Shown: positions 16,816 to 24,451 of the stretch, piece after piece
How the letters are laid out: every line of letters starts with the position of its first letter
Position numbering within the stretch: position 1 is the first letter of the stretch
Assembly: GCF_000284095.1 (NCBI RefSeq)
Contig: NC_017078.1
Span: 62,001 to 126,000, forward strand
Direction of reading: 5' to 3'
Origin: Selenomonas ruminantium subsp. lactilytica TAM6421
GTDB lineage: Bacteria; Bacillota; Negativicutes; Selenomonadales; Selenomonadaceae
Length of the DNA: 64,000 bases
Notes under the pieces: model-generated
The model's database searches: none
Told to the model about the DNA's origin: nothing
The model's input: only the letters and a program-made list of their open reading frames with translations
Translations under genes and position numbers: made by a program

Positions 16816-17167
16816 AGAGCAAGGTTTCCATGATGAGTTCGACGATATTGATGAAATCGCAGATCACTATCTGCTGTATGTAGATGGTGAAATTGCTGGA
16901 TGCTGCCGTGTTTTCCCGTCAAAAGATAACGGCAAGTACACTTTAGGTAGATTAGCCATTCGAAAGAAATATCGCGGTCAATCATATGGCAGTCTCATTA
17001 TGCGTAAGGTGGAAGCGTGGATAAAAAAGAACAGCATTCCAGCCTTGGAGTTATCGGCACAGGTAAGGGTACGACCTTTCTATGAAGCATTAGGTTATAT
17101 TGCTAGTGATGACGAATACCTTGATGAGGGATGCCCGCATATTCATATGGAAAAAGCTTTTATCTAA
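16787..17167 (+). CDS. GNAT-family N-acetyltransferase, N-terminally short
   Basis: The 126-residue frame starts MLVRQEVFVEEQGFHDEFDD, normally found 15-20 residues inside GNAT proteins of the ElaA/YjcF type, and continues with LGRLAIRKKYRGQSYGSLIM, whose RGQSYG is the acetyl-CoA loop. An in-frame TTG at 16769 could extend it by six residues; a stop codon lies further upstream at 16748. The first strand of the fold therefore seems to be missing. It overlaps the end of the esterase gene by 29 bases in another frame, which fits a small deletion at the gene junction. Activity is uncertain. Confidence 0.7.
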   Translation: MLVRQEVFVEEQGFHDEFDDIDEIADHYLLYVDGEIAGCCRVFPSKDNGKYTLGRLAIRKKYRGQSYGSLIMRKVEAWIKKNSIPALELSAQVRVRPFYEALGYIASDDEYLDEGCPHIHMEKAFI

Positions 17168-17299
17168 TGGCAGGCGTATCGTGGGAGTTGACAACTTCTG
17201 GCTATAGTAATAGAATACGAAGTGTCGAATATTTTCTTCGACTAGATATTGTTTTTTATTGTTGAGGAGCTTGCTGTTTGAGAAACAACACCTTGGAGA

Positions 17300-17360
17300 T
17301 TGCAGGCTGACCGGGAGGTTGGCTTAATTGTAATCTCACACCGACCTCCCTGTATTGCAG
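17300..17360 (+). other. Stem-loop in the leader of a GNAT gene
   Basis: GGGAGGTTGG (17313-17322) pairs with CCGACCTCCC (17341-17350) with one G-T wobble and an 18-base loop. It is flanked by two TTGCAG hexamers (17300-17305, 17355-17360). No T-run follows, and the acetyltransferase start is at 17386. It could be a regulatory leader structure; I match it to no known class. The rest of 17168-17385 shows no gene. Confidence 0.4.
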
Positions 17361-17385
17361 TCATCAATCATCAGGAGGAAAAACA

Positions 17386-18012
17386 ATGAGCAAAAATGAC
17401 TATCGTATTCGTTTGGAAAAAATTGAGGAACATCGTGAAGTAGAAAACATGGTACGGGAATCCTTTTGGAATGTCTACCGTCCCGGTTGTTTGGAGCACT
17501 ATGTTCTGCATTGTCTGCGAAATGACCCAGCCTTTGTGCCGGAGTTGGATTTTGTCATGGAAAAAGATGGCCGGTTGATCGGCCAGAACATCTTTATGCG
17601 TGCCGTTATCAAGGCTGATGATGGCAGGGAAATCCCGATTATGACGATGGGCCCTATTTGCATATGTCCGGAACTGAAAAGGCAGGGCTATGGCAAGATT
17701 TTGCTGGATTTCAGCTTGCAGAAAGCTACTGAATTGGGCTGTGGAGCCTTGTGTTTTGAAGGAAACATCGGTTTCTATGGCAAGAGCGGCTTTGATTATG
17801 CCAGCAATTTTGGCATTCGTTATCATGGCCTGCCAGAAGGGGTGGATGCATCCTTTTTTTTGTGCAAGGAACTGGTACCGGGGTATCTGTCGGGCATTAC
17901 CGGTGAATATACCACGCCAAAAGGTTATTTTGTAGATGAGGCAAAGGCTGAGGCATTTGACAAGGATTTTCCTTTCAAAGAAAAATTGGTGCTGCCAGGG
18001 CAAATTTTCTAA
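17386..18012 (+). CDS. GNAT-family N-acetyltransferase, YhbS-like
   Basis: The 208-residue protein reads RIRLEKIEEHREVENMVRES at the N terminus and has the acetyl-CoA loop in ICICPELKRQGYGKILLDFS (RQGYGK), followed by ALCFEGNIGFYGKSGFDYAS, as in YhbS-type acetyltransferases. It should acetylate a small molecule or protein in the cytoplasm. Start ATG 17386 follows AGGAGGAAAAAC. It lies 110 bases before the double-glycine peptide gene in the same orientation; whether the two are linked functionally cannot be told. Confidence 0.88.
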   Translation: MSKNDYRIRLEKIEEHREVENMVRESFWNVYRPGCLEHYVLHCLRNDPAFVPELDFVMEKDGRLIGQNIFMRAVIKADDGREIPIMTMGPICICPELKRQGYGKILLDFSLQKATELGCGALCFEGNIGFYGKSGFDYASNFGIRYHGLPEGVDASFFLCKELVPGYLSGITGEYTTPKGYFVDEAKAEAFDKDFPFKEKLVLPGQIF

Positions 18013-18122
18013 ACGTATGCTAGTAGAACAAAACTATTTATCTGATCTGCGTAATGAACGCGTACGGTAATCGTATGTATAGACAAGAAAGCAAATAGTG
18101 ACAAAGAAAAGGGGCGATTAAA

Positions 18123-18317
18123 ATGACGATGTTGGATAAGAAAGAATTGCAATGCGAGGAAATGAGCAGCGTAACAGGCGGCAACGCCGTAGGCCCAGTG
18201 AATGAAACCGGTCCGTTGAATGAGACTGTACCGCTTAACTATCCCTATGAATTAAAGAATGGACCTTTAATGCCTGGTCCTGTCCATGAGACTGGCTCAT
18301 TAATCGGCCGCAGATGA
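18123..18317 (+). CDS. Double-glycine-leader peptide (bacteriocin/RiPP-like precursor), repetitive core
   Basis: The 64-residue peptide has an N-terminal leader ending in KKELQCEEMSSVTGG, which fits the double-glycine motif (EL-x3-EM-x2-V-x-GG) recognised by peptidase-containing C39 ABC exporters. Cleavage after GG would release a 44-residue core. The core has a repeated unit: GPVNETGPLNETVPLN at its start and GPVHETGSL near its end, rich in Pro, Asn, Glu, Thr. It contains no Cys, so lanthionine or thioether-to-Cys chemistry is excluded. GGGG precedes the start by a few bases. No C39 transporter, modification enzyme or immunity gene is recognised within the window, so the precursor is an orphan here. 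Precursor call is from sequence pattern; activity is unknown. Confidence 0.68.
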   Translation: MTMLDKKELQCEEMSSVTGGNAVGPVNETGPLNETVPLNYPYELKNGPLMPGPVHETGSLIGRR

Positions 18318-18341
18318 AACGGATTAGCTAGATAAAACAAT

Positions 18342-18436
18342 GGGGCTGCTGCACAAAAGCCTTTTACCGCAATAACCAATATGCAAGAAAGATTTGCTTA
18401 CTGGTTATCGCAGGGAAAGGACTTGTGCAGCAGCCC
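18342..18436 (+). terminator. Long imperfect hairpin after the leader-peptide gene (member of a dispersed hairpin family)
   Basis: GGGCTGCTGCACAA (18343-18356) pairs with TTGTGCAGCAGCCC (18423-18436). An inner pair, CGCAATAACCA against TGGTTATCGCAG, extends the stem. TGTTTT follows. Similar GGGCTGTTGCA hairpins occur at 22970, 30104, 31712 and 31765. Confidence 0.65.
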
Positions 18437-18478
18437 TGTTTTGCATAGATTTCAAGATGGCGTAATCAAGATTTATTC

Positions 18479-18509
18479 TTGACTTGGAGTATACTCCAAG
18501 TGATAGAGT
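18479..18509 (+). promoter_or_regulatory. MerR-type promoter/operator (copy 2, perfect palindrome)
   Basis: TTGACT (18479-18484), a 19-base spacer and TAGAGT (18504-18509) form a MerR-type promoter. The palindrome CTTGGAGTATACTCCAAG (18483-18500) is perfect. The 31-base promoter differs from copy 1 at a single base. Confidence 0.8.
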
Positions 18510-18540
18510 AAAAGAGGATAATGTGTATGGAGGAGAGAAT

Positions 18541-19080
18541 ATGAGCAAGAAAGTAGTGATCATTTCCACGAGCCTGAGAAAGAACAGCAATTCTGAGGCA
18601 TTGGCCAAGGCTTTTGCTGAAGGTGCCAGGGAGGCAGGACACGTGGTGGAGCAGATTTCCCTGCGGGATAAGACCATAAACTTCTGCAAAGGCTGTCTGG
18701 CCTGCCAAAAGACCATGCAGTGCGTGATCAAGGACGATGCCAATGAAATCACGGCCAAAATCGGTCAGGCAGATGTGGCGGCCTTGGCGACACCGGTCTA
18801 TTACTATGGCATGTGTGGGCAGTTAAAGACGCTTTTGGACCGGGCAAATCCCTTGTTCCCAGCGGATTATCGCTTCCGCGAAGTTTACCTGCTGGCCACG
18901 GCGGCAGAAGATGAAGAAGACACGGTGGCCGGAACCCGCATCGGCGTGCAGGGCTGGGTGGACTGCTTTGACAAGGCTGAACTGAAAGCGACACTGTTCT
19001 GTGGCGGTGTGACGGACACAGGCGATATTGTCGGCAATGCCGCCTTGGAAAAAGCCCGGCAGGTTGGCAAAAATATTTGA
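18541..19080 (+). CDS. Flavodoxin-fold NAD(P)H-dependent oxidoreductase, copy 2
   Basis: This 179-residue paralog of the 2990 gene product keeps every recognisable element: the FMN loop STSLRKNSNSEA, the FCKGCLACQKTMQC cluster and the ATPVYYYGMCGQLKTLLDR flavin contact. About 14 residues differ, mostly conservative (for example ITLRDK to ISLRDK). It follows its own MerR-type promoter by 31 bases and is followed 25 bases later by a twin-arginine MBL-fold gene, unlike copy 1, which precedes a lipoprotein gene. The duplicated DNA spans about 18477-19080. Confidence 0.88.
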   Translation: MSKKVVIISTSLRKNSNSEALAKAFAEGAREAGHVVEQISLRDKTINFCKGCLACQKTMQCVIKDDANEITAKIGQADVAALATPVYYYGMCGQLKTLLDRANPLFPADYRFREVYLLATAAEDEEDTVAGTRIGVQGWVDCFDKAELKATLFCGGVTDTGDIVGNAALEKARQVGKNI

Positions 19081-19105
19081 ACCTTTAGCAGAAAGGGCAT
19101 GTTGT

Positions 19106-20230
19106 ATGAAGCGAAGAACTTTTATCTTGGGAGGTTTGGGGGCATTGGGCATGCTGGCTGGCGGTGGGGCGTTGTTTGTGAACCGCCCGGAATTTGGCAG
19201 GCCGCCCCAGGGAGCGCGGCTGGCCCGTATGGAGGCATCGCCTCACTATATGAATGGCCAGTTCCAGAATCTGGTGCCGGTACAGGTCATGAACGAGAAA
19301 AGCGGCGAAAACCGCTTTGTCGCCACGGCGAAATTCCTGTTCGGCGATAAGTCCCAGCTCTCACCCAAAGAGGCAATGCTCTCGGATAAAACGGATTTGA
19401 AGACATTGGACGTTTCGCAGGATGCGGTTGTCTGGATGGGACACTCCACGTTTTTCCTGCAGCTGGGCGGCCGGCGCATCCTGATCGATCCAGTGTTCAG
19501 TTCTTACGCTTCGCCGGTGTTTTTCATCAACAAGGCCTTTCCGGGCAGCAATATCTATACGGCTGGTGATATGCCGGAGATTGATGTGCTGGCCATCTCC
19601 CATGACCATTGGGATCACTTGGACTATCCCACGGTGATGGCGCTGAAGCCAAAAATCAAGCAGATTATCTGTCCGCTGGGCGTGGGGGAATATTTCGAGC
19701 AATGGGGATTTGACATCTCTATTATCCATGAGGAAGATTGGGATACGGAAATCAGATTGGCGGATGATTTTTCCGTCCATATCCTGCCCTCCCAGCATTT
19801 TTCGGGGCGTTTTCTGAGGCGCAATCCGACGTTGTGGTGCGGTATGGCCTTTGTGACGCCTGTGCGCAAGGTGTACTACACCGGCGATGGCGGCTATGGG
19901 GAACATTTCAAGGCCATTGGGCAAAAGTTTGGCGGTTTTGATCTGATGCTTGGCGAAAACGGCCAGTACAATATGGCCTGGCATGCGATTCATATGCTGC
20001 CAGAGGAAACGGCCCAGGCAGCATCGGATGTGGGAGCAAAATTGCTTCTGCCTGCCCACGGCGGCAAGTTTGCCCTTTCCCGTCATCCCTGGCAGGAACC
20101 TTATCGGGAACTGACTCGTTTTAGCCAGGGGCGGGGGTATAAAATACTGACTCCGGAAATCGGGGAGGTGGCTTATCTTGACAGTGGCAGCACTCAGAAC
20201 TTTGGGCCCTGGTGGGAGGACATGAAATAA
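19106..20230 (+). CDS. Exported MBL-fold metallo-hydrolase (UlaG/NAPE-PLD-like) with Tat signal
   Basis: The 374-residue protein starts MKRRTFILGGLGALGMLAGG, a twin-arginine type signal, so it is probably exported folded, with metal, to the periplasm. The metal site HDHWDH (residues 166-171) is intact, with YYTGDGGYGEHF and LLPAHGGKFALSRHPW later. Order and length resemble the NAPE-phospholipase-D-like branch of the MBL fold. It lies 25 bases after the copy-2 reductase gene and ends at a strong terminator. Start at ATG 19106 follows AGAAAGGGCATGTTGT. Substrate unknown; phospholipid-like or lactone substrates are possible. Confidence 0.87.
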   Translation: MKRRTFILGGLGALGMLAGGGALFVNRPEFGRPPQGARLARMEASPHYMNGQFQNLVPVQVMNEKSGENRFVATAKFLFGDKSQLSPKEAMLSDKTDLKTLDVSQDAVVWMGHSTFFLQLGGRRILIDPVFSSYASPVFFINKAFPGSNIYTAGDMPEIDVLAISHDHWDHLDYPTVMALKPKIKQIICPLGVGEYFEQWGFDISIIHEEDWDTEIRLADDFSVHILPSQHFSGRFLRRNPTLWCGMAFVTPVRKVYYTGDGGYGEHFKAIGQKFGGFDLMLGENGQYNMAWHAIHMLPEETAQAASDVGAKLLLPAHGGKFALSRHPWQEPYRELTRFSQGRGYKILTPEIGEVAYLDSGSTQNFGPWWEDMK

Positions 20231-20234
20231 CAGC

Positions 20235-20268
20235 AAAAGAGCGTCATCGATGTTGATGACGCTCTTTT
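20235..20268 (+). terminator. Strong rho-independent terminator
   Basis: AAAAGAGCGTCATC (20235-20248) pairs perfectly with GATGACGCTCTTTT (20255-20268). Confidence 0.85.
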
Positions 20269-20347
20269 ACTGCATTGAGTTTTTTATTCTTGTTTTTCAA
20301 CCATCGTCTGGTCAATATCAGAGAAAATGTTTGAGGAATGTTCCTGT

Positions 20348-20660
20348 TTACAGAAATCTATTTTTCAGAGCTTCTAAAAACTTCTGAGAGGCTTTGGAAA
20401 ATACCTGATTCTTTTTCCAGGCGATAAATGGCTGAGCAAAAATCTCCGGTTTCAGGGGGCGACAGCAGATGTCGCTCCCTTTTGTATTGATGATGTTTTC
20501 GAAGGCCAGAACACAGCCAAGTCCCTCCCGTACCATCAGGGAGGCGTTGTAGAGCAGGGTGTAGGAACCAGCGTATGCAGCTCTTCCAGAGGCTTGCCTA
20601 ACCAGTTTAGCAGTTCATCTCCGTGGGTGCTGGGAGAAAACTTAAAGTGAGTTGCCGACG
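20348..20660 (-). pseudogene. LysR-family regulator, C-terminal remnant with frameshift
   Basis: The minus strand encodes SLMVREGLGCVLAFENIINT through FLEALKNRFL and a stop, the last third of a LysR substrate-binding domain. The part before it (HGDELLNWLGKPLEELH) is in another frame; SYTLLYNASLMVREG shows that the shift lies near 20578. The N-terminal HTH and first half are absent. It stands divergent from an MFS gene remnant, like the intact LysR/MFS pair at the left end of the window. Confidence 0.7.
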
Positions 20661-20706
20661 AGTCTTCTCCACAGGGAGGGCTCGTTTGCAAAGAGGGAGT
20701 ATAATT

Positions 20707-20781
20707 GTGAAAAACAAGAATCTGTTGCTTGTTCATCCTGGCTGTGGGGGTGTTCAGCATACTGAACACGGAGATGGGCTT
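20707..20781 (+). pseudogene. MFS transporter gene, 5' remnant
   Basis: A GTG start at 20707 with AGAGGGAG upstream opens a frame resembling the first 25 codons of the MFS gene at 367. After one frameshift it reads VGVFSILNTEMG, matching TGVFSILNTEMG there. It is cut at about 20781, where reductase sequence begins. Confidence 0.65.
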
Positions 20782-20782
20782 A

Positions 20783-20972
20783 CAGCAACTCAGAACAACT
20801 GGCAACAGCGTTTGCTGATGGAGCCAGAGAAGCGGGGCATAATGTAGTGGAGATTTCCCTGCGGGATAAAACCTTAGGTTTTTGCAGGGGATGTCTTGCC
20901 TGTCAGAAGACTTTGCAGTGTGTAATCAAGGATGATGCCAACGATATTGTGGAAAAGATGGGCAAGGCTGAT
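20783..20972 (+). pseudogene. Flavodoxin-fold reductase gene, internal fragment
   Basis: This fragment corresponds to about codons 16-78 of the 2990/18541 genes: SNSEQLATAFADGAREAGHN, then LGFCRGCLACQKTLQCVIKD. It retains the cysteine cluster but lacks the FMN-loop start and the whole C-terminal half. It is joined on the left to the MFS remnant and on the right to an antisense LysR remnant. It is more diverged from the two intact copies than they are from each other. Confidence 0.75.
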
Positions 20973-20975
20973 GGG

Positions 20976-21380
20976 AAACAGCTAGGTATAACGATGTGTT
21001 TGCCACTTGCTGGCAGCCAATCCAAGATAAACTGACGGAATTTCTTGCTTGCCGTTGTGGGCAGAGTGTATTTATCCGTGATAAGGTAAACACTCTGTCC
21101 TTTTTCTGTGCCTTCGCTCAGAGGGCGAAGAACGATATCCTCATGGGTATTTAGAACCGCTGCATAATCGTAGCCGATGTTGATGGCGTGATTCTGAGCC
21201 ACCAGTTCCGTGATGATTGATTCATCTGCTGTTTCGCCAAGAATCTTCACTTTCAATCCTGGCAGGAGAATGTACCGGTCAATATTATCCCGGAAACATT
21301 GATAAGCCCGGCCTTTGCTGATGATGGTTTCTCCATCCAAATCGGCATAGGATAGTTCTGGTTTGGCGGCCAGGGTATTT
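20976..21380 (-). pseudogene. LysR-family regulator, C-terminal half remnant
   Basis: The minus strand reads LAAKPELSYADLDGETIISK, then GRAYQCFRDNIDRYILLPGL and FRQFILDWLPASGKHIVIP, clearly homologous to the C-terminal half of the 9143 LysR product. The N-terminal half, including the HTH, is gone. On its upstream side it is joined within a few bases of 21380 to an MBL-fold gene that has itself lost its first codons, so one deletion removed both 5' ends and the shared promoter. Confidence 0.8.
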
Positions 21381-22112
21381 TTGATTGACCCATGGCTGTC
21401 ACCCAAACATGTGCTGTCGTTTGTTGACATACCGGAGATGCCCTTCCATGTGCCAGATCCTGTAAAGGAGAACATGGCTATGCCCTTTTATGACCTGCCC
21501 ATGTCCGTGGAAGAAATATTGCAGGGGGTTGATTATTATGTGGTAACGCATATTCATCCGGACCACATTGATATGGCAATGGATGGCACAGTGGGGGCTC
21601 CCTTAGATAAAAATGTACCAGTCATCTGTCAAAATGAGGAAGATGCAGCTGTTTTCGAGAAATCTGGCTTTAAGAAGATTATCGTCCTTTCCCGTGAGGG
21701 GATGGATTTTGGTGCGGCAAGGCTGACGCAGGTGCCTGCTCGTCATGGAACTGTAGTTCCTTGTGGTGAAGCCATGGGGATCATGTTTACCTCCCCTAAG
21801 GAGAAAACGTTCTATTTGGCTGGGGATACAGTTTGGTATCCTGAAGTGCAGGAAAATATTCGCAAGTTCAGCCCGGAGGTTATTGCCCTTAACTGTTCCG
21901 CTGCTGAATTGGTAGAAAATGGCCGTTTGATTATGAATGATGAGGATGTTTGGTCTGTGGCCATGGAAGCACCGCAGGCTAGACTTTATCTTACACATTT
22001 GGATAATGTTGCTCACGCTACCATTACCCGTCATACTATGCGTTCCTTGCTCATGGCCCGTCATGTGGAAAATTATGATATGCCTGGCGATGGCGAAAGT
22101 CTTTGCTACTAA
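21381..22112 (+). pseudogene. UlaG-like MBL-fold hydrolase gene lacking its 5' end
   Basis: From VFLIDPWLSPKHVLSFVDIP to the end (MPGDGESLCY) this aligns throughout with the intact 8205-9002 gene product, and keeps HIHPDH, FYLAGDTVWYP and LTHLDNVAH. The first 21 or so codons and the promoter are missing. The frame is open back to TTG 21363 inside LysR-derived sequence, but no ribosome binding site is seen. All catalytic residues are intact, so the loss is recent or the fragment is expressed in another way. Confidence 0.78.
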
Positions 22113-22183
22113 GCAATACTTGTTTGAAAATCCATGGTCAGCTTGACAAGGTCGATAAGGGCCGCCAGGATAAGGAAGCGATA

Positions 22184-22236
22184 AAAGACGCTGTGAAGAA
22201 CGTGACTTTTTATAGTCCGCATCTTCACAGCGTCTT
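22184..22236 (+). terminator. Hairpin in the gap after the hydrolase relic
   Basis: AAAGACGCTGTGAAGA (22184-22199) pairs with TCTTCACAGCGTCTT (22222-22236). The rest of 22113-22433 holds no gene; the end of it carries the promoter of the next gene. Confidence 0.6.
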
Positions 22237-22384
22237 CATATAAATGAAAGGGAGTTATTCTTTTGCTTGAGCATAAAGTCGGGGATTGATTTTATGTTTT
22301 TTATGTTGTATATGAAATAACCTGTCGGTGAAATCCAATCGGGGAGCAAAAAGTTTAAAATGTATTTAGTGGCAAAAAATGGGC

Positions 22385-22413
22385 TATAATGCTATTATAA
22401 GCTTATTATAGCA
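22385..22413 (+). promoter_or_regulatory. -10 element overlapping a 24-bp near-palindromic operator
   Basis: TATAAT (22385-22390) is followed immediately by a 24-base near-palindrome at 22390-22413 (TGCTATTATAAGC, then TTATTATAGCA; two non-matching positions of 24). A repressor bound there would block the flavodoxin gene at 22434. The regulator is not in view. Confidence 0.55.
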
Positions 22414-22433
22414 ATCAATAGGGAGGATTATAG

Positions 22434-22925
22434 ATGAAAACGGCGATTATTTATGATTCAAGGACACATACAACAGAAAAGGCAGCAGCATTCATTGCCA
22501 AAGGAATAGTGGAAAGCGGATATAGCGAAGTAAGGTGCTTCAATATTGACGAGGCGGATTTGGATTACATCAAGCAATCGGATATGGTTATCTTTGGTTC
22601 GCCCACCTATATGGCTTCCGTTACCGGGAAAATGAAAAATTGGCTGGAAAGCAATATCAAGAAGCTGAATCTGGCAGGAAAACTGGGTGGCGCTTATGCG
22701 ACGGAGCAGTATATCCACGGCGGCGCTGAAAATGCCATCAAGGAAATGATTGTGTTTATGATGGTGGCGGGGATGATGGTTTATTCTGGTGGCAGCGCCT
22801 GCGGCAAACCGGTTATCCATCTGGGGCCCGTAGGGATGAGCCAGAATATTGAAGACTTTGAAGAAGTGTTTTTTATTTACGGCAAGAGAATGGGGGAACA
22901 GCTGGGCAAATTGCAGAAATCATAA
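22434..22925 (+). CDS. Flavodoxin-domain protein
   Basis: The 163-residue protein has a flavodoxin-type FMN phosphate loop (IIYDSRTHTTEKAAAF), then DMVIFGSPTYMASVTGKMKN, which contacts the isoalloxazine ring, and GAYATEQYIHGGAENAIKEM. It resembles the WrbA/flavodoxin-like NAD(P)H:quinone reductases more than electron-carrier flavodoxins. It should act in the cytoplasm on quinones or as an electron carrier. GGGAGGATTATAG precedes the start. It converges with the next gene on a shared hairpin terminator. Confidence 0.87.
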   Translation: MKTAIIYDSRTHTTEKAAAFIAKGIVESGYSEVRCFNIDEADLDYIKQSDMVIFGSPTYMASVTGKMKNWLESNIKKLNLAGKLGGAYATEQYIHGGAENAIKEMIVFMMVAGMMVYSGGSACGKPVIHLGPVGMSQNIEDFEEVFFIYGKRMGEQLGKLQKS

Positions 22926-22969
22926 GCTGTGGAGAAAGCCTGAGGTTGGAGGTTTTGGATAAAAACAAC

Positions 22970-23009
22970 AAGGGTCTGTTGCATGTGATATTACGTGCAA
23001 CAGACCCTT
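22970..23009. terminator. Bidirectional terminator (dispersed hairpin family)
   Basis: AAGGGTCTGTTGCA (22970-22983) pairs perfectly with TGCAACAGACCCTT (22996-23009) between two convergent genes. Confidence 0.8.
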
Positions 23010-23012
23010 GAT

Positions 23013-24335
23013 TTATTCTTTTTTCTCTTTCTTTAAGGGTGAGCCTTCCATGGACAGATTCTCTTTGGCATAAGCCTGCAGGTCATCATGGTTTTCCACC
23101 ACATCTTCTACATAGGCTTTGATGTCCTTTTTGAGACTTTCCGTATCGGCCGCAGACATTTCCCCGAGTTTTTGGAAGGTCTGCTTATGTTGACGGGTAA
23201 ACTCATAATCGTCATCGTATTTGCGGAAGAGCAGACGAATCATCTTGCGGCGCAGGAATTTTTCCCGGATGATATTGTCCCGCTCCTGAATCCAGGCGAT
23301 GGACAGCACGGCCAAGACCAGGAAGCCCATGTAGCCCAGCAAAGGATACATCCAGGACACCAGCTGGGTGAAGCCACCGAAGCTGCAGATATAGCCCAGC
23401 GCCACGATGCCGATGATATAGCGATGCATTTTACGGTCATCATCCCCCGCAAAACGACGGGCGGTAGCATAATAAAGGCTGAAGGCAGTATTGAAAATCA
23501 AGGCAAAGATGACCAGAGCGTAGGCAAAGGCAAACAGGGGATGGATATGGTTGACAATCATGAGCATGGGGATTTCGGCATCCTTGACCATGTCCAGATT
23601 GGCAAAGAGTGCCAGCGCCGCACAGGTAACGATAACACCGATGATTACGCCGCCCAAGGCACCGCCCTTTTCGGCATCGCCGATACGGATGACCGAACCG
23701 CCGAGCACCAGTGCCATGGAAACGCCGTTCATCACACAGAGGGCGAAGTAGTTCATTACGGACAGATAGATATTCGGCATGACGGGGTTCATGGTGCTTG
23801 CTACAGCATTGAGCGCTGTAAAGTCATAGGTTTTTCCGGCAAAGGTGTAGCCCGTTACCACCAGAATCATCAAAATGATAATGGGGGTAAAAATGCCCAA
23901 TACCCGCGTGATTTTGTTGAAATCCATAAAGGAAATGACAATAATCAGCAGGGAACAGAGCAGGGCCCCTGCCCAGCTGGGCAGGCCAAACTGCTGCTGC
24001 AGATTGGCCCCTGCACCGGCCACCATAACAAAGCCTACAACAAAGCAGGAAATAATCAACGTAATGTCAATGATGCGGTTGATGACGGGATGGGCGATTT
24101 GTTCCAGCACTTCCTGATGGTTGCTGGATTGATAATGAGAGCCCAAGGTCACAATAATCCGGCCAAAGATGACATTGAGCAAGCCGAGGACAATCACACC
24201 CCAGATTCCTGCCTGTCCGAAACTCAAGAAGTATTGCAGCATATCCTGGCCGGAAGAAAGCCCTGCTCCCACCAAGACACCAACATAGGCCATGGCTATG
24301 GATAAGGCTTCCTTACTGATGCGCAAAAAATTCAT
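23013..24335 (-). CDS. YkvI-family inner membrane protein (LeuT-fold transporter-like)
   Basis: The 440-residue protein has about 10-11 hydrophobic helices, opening with AYVGVLVGAGLSSGQDMLQY, the unwound first helix typical of APC/LeuT-fold transporters and of YkvI-type membrane proteins. The last 90 residues are charged and cytoplasmic (RKYDDDYEFTRQHKQTFQKL), an extension beyond the usual YkvI length. It likely moves an amino acid or similar solute with an ion. The start follows AGGAGGTAATG on the minus strand. Substrate unknown. Confidence 0.82.
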   Translation of the reverse strand: MNFLRISKEALSIAMAYVGVLVGAGLSSGQDMLQYFLSFGQAGIWGVIVLGLLNVIFGRIIVTLGSHYQSSNHQEVLEQIAHPVINRIIDITLIISCFVVGFVMVAGAGANLQQQFGLPSWAGALLCSLLIIVISFMDFNKITRVLGIFTPIIILMILVVTGYTFAGKTYDFTALNAVASTMNPVMPNIYLSVMNYFALCVMNGVSMALVLGGSVIRIGDAEKGGALGGVIIGVIVTCAALALFANLDMVKDAEIPMLMIVNHIHPLFAFAYALVIFALIFNTAFSLYYATARRFAGDDDRKMHRYIIGIVALGYICSFGGFTQLVSWMYPLLGYMGFLVLAVLSIAWIQERDNIIREKFLRRKMIRLLFRKYDDDYEFTRQHKQTFQKLGEMSAADTESLKKDIKAYVEDVVENHDDLQAYAKENLSMEGSPLKKEKKE

Positions 24336-24451
24336 ACATTACCTCCTATAACAAAAATGTAAAAAGCATACATGTATTATAACATGAAAAGTATATTTAC
24401 ACAAAAATGCTCCGGCAAGCAGGGCAGATTAAAGAGGGTATAAGCAGTTGT

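Noticed and set aside
23088..24305. 405-codon plus-strand frame opposite the YkvI-like gene
   Set aside because: Mirror of the hydrophobic codon bias of the real membrane protein; rich in His, Asp and Gln with no domain pattern and no ribosome binding site.
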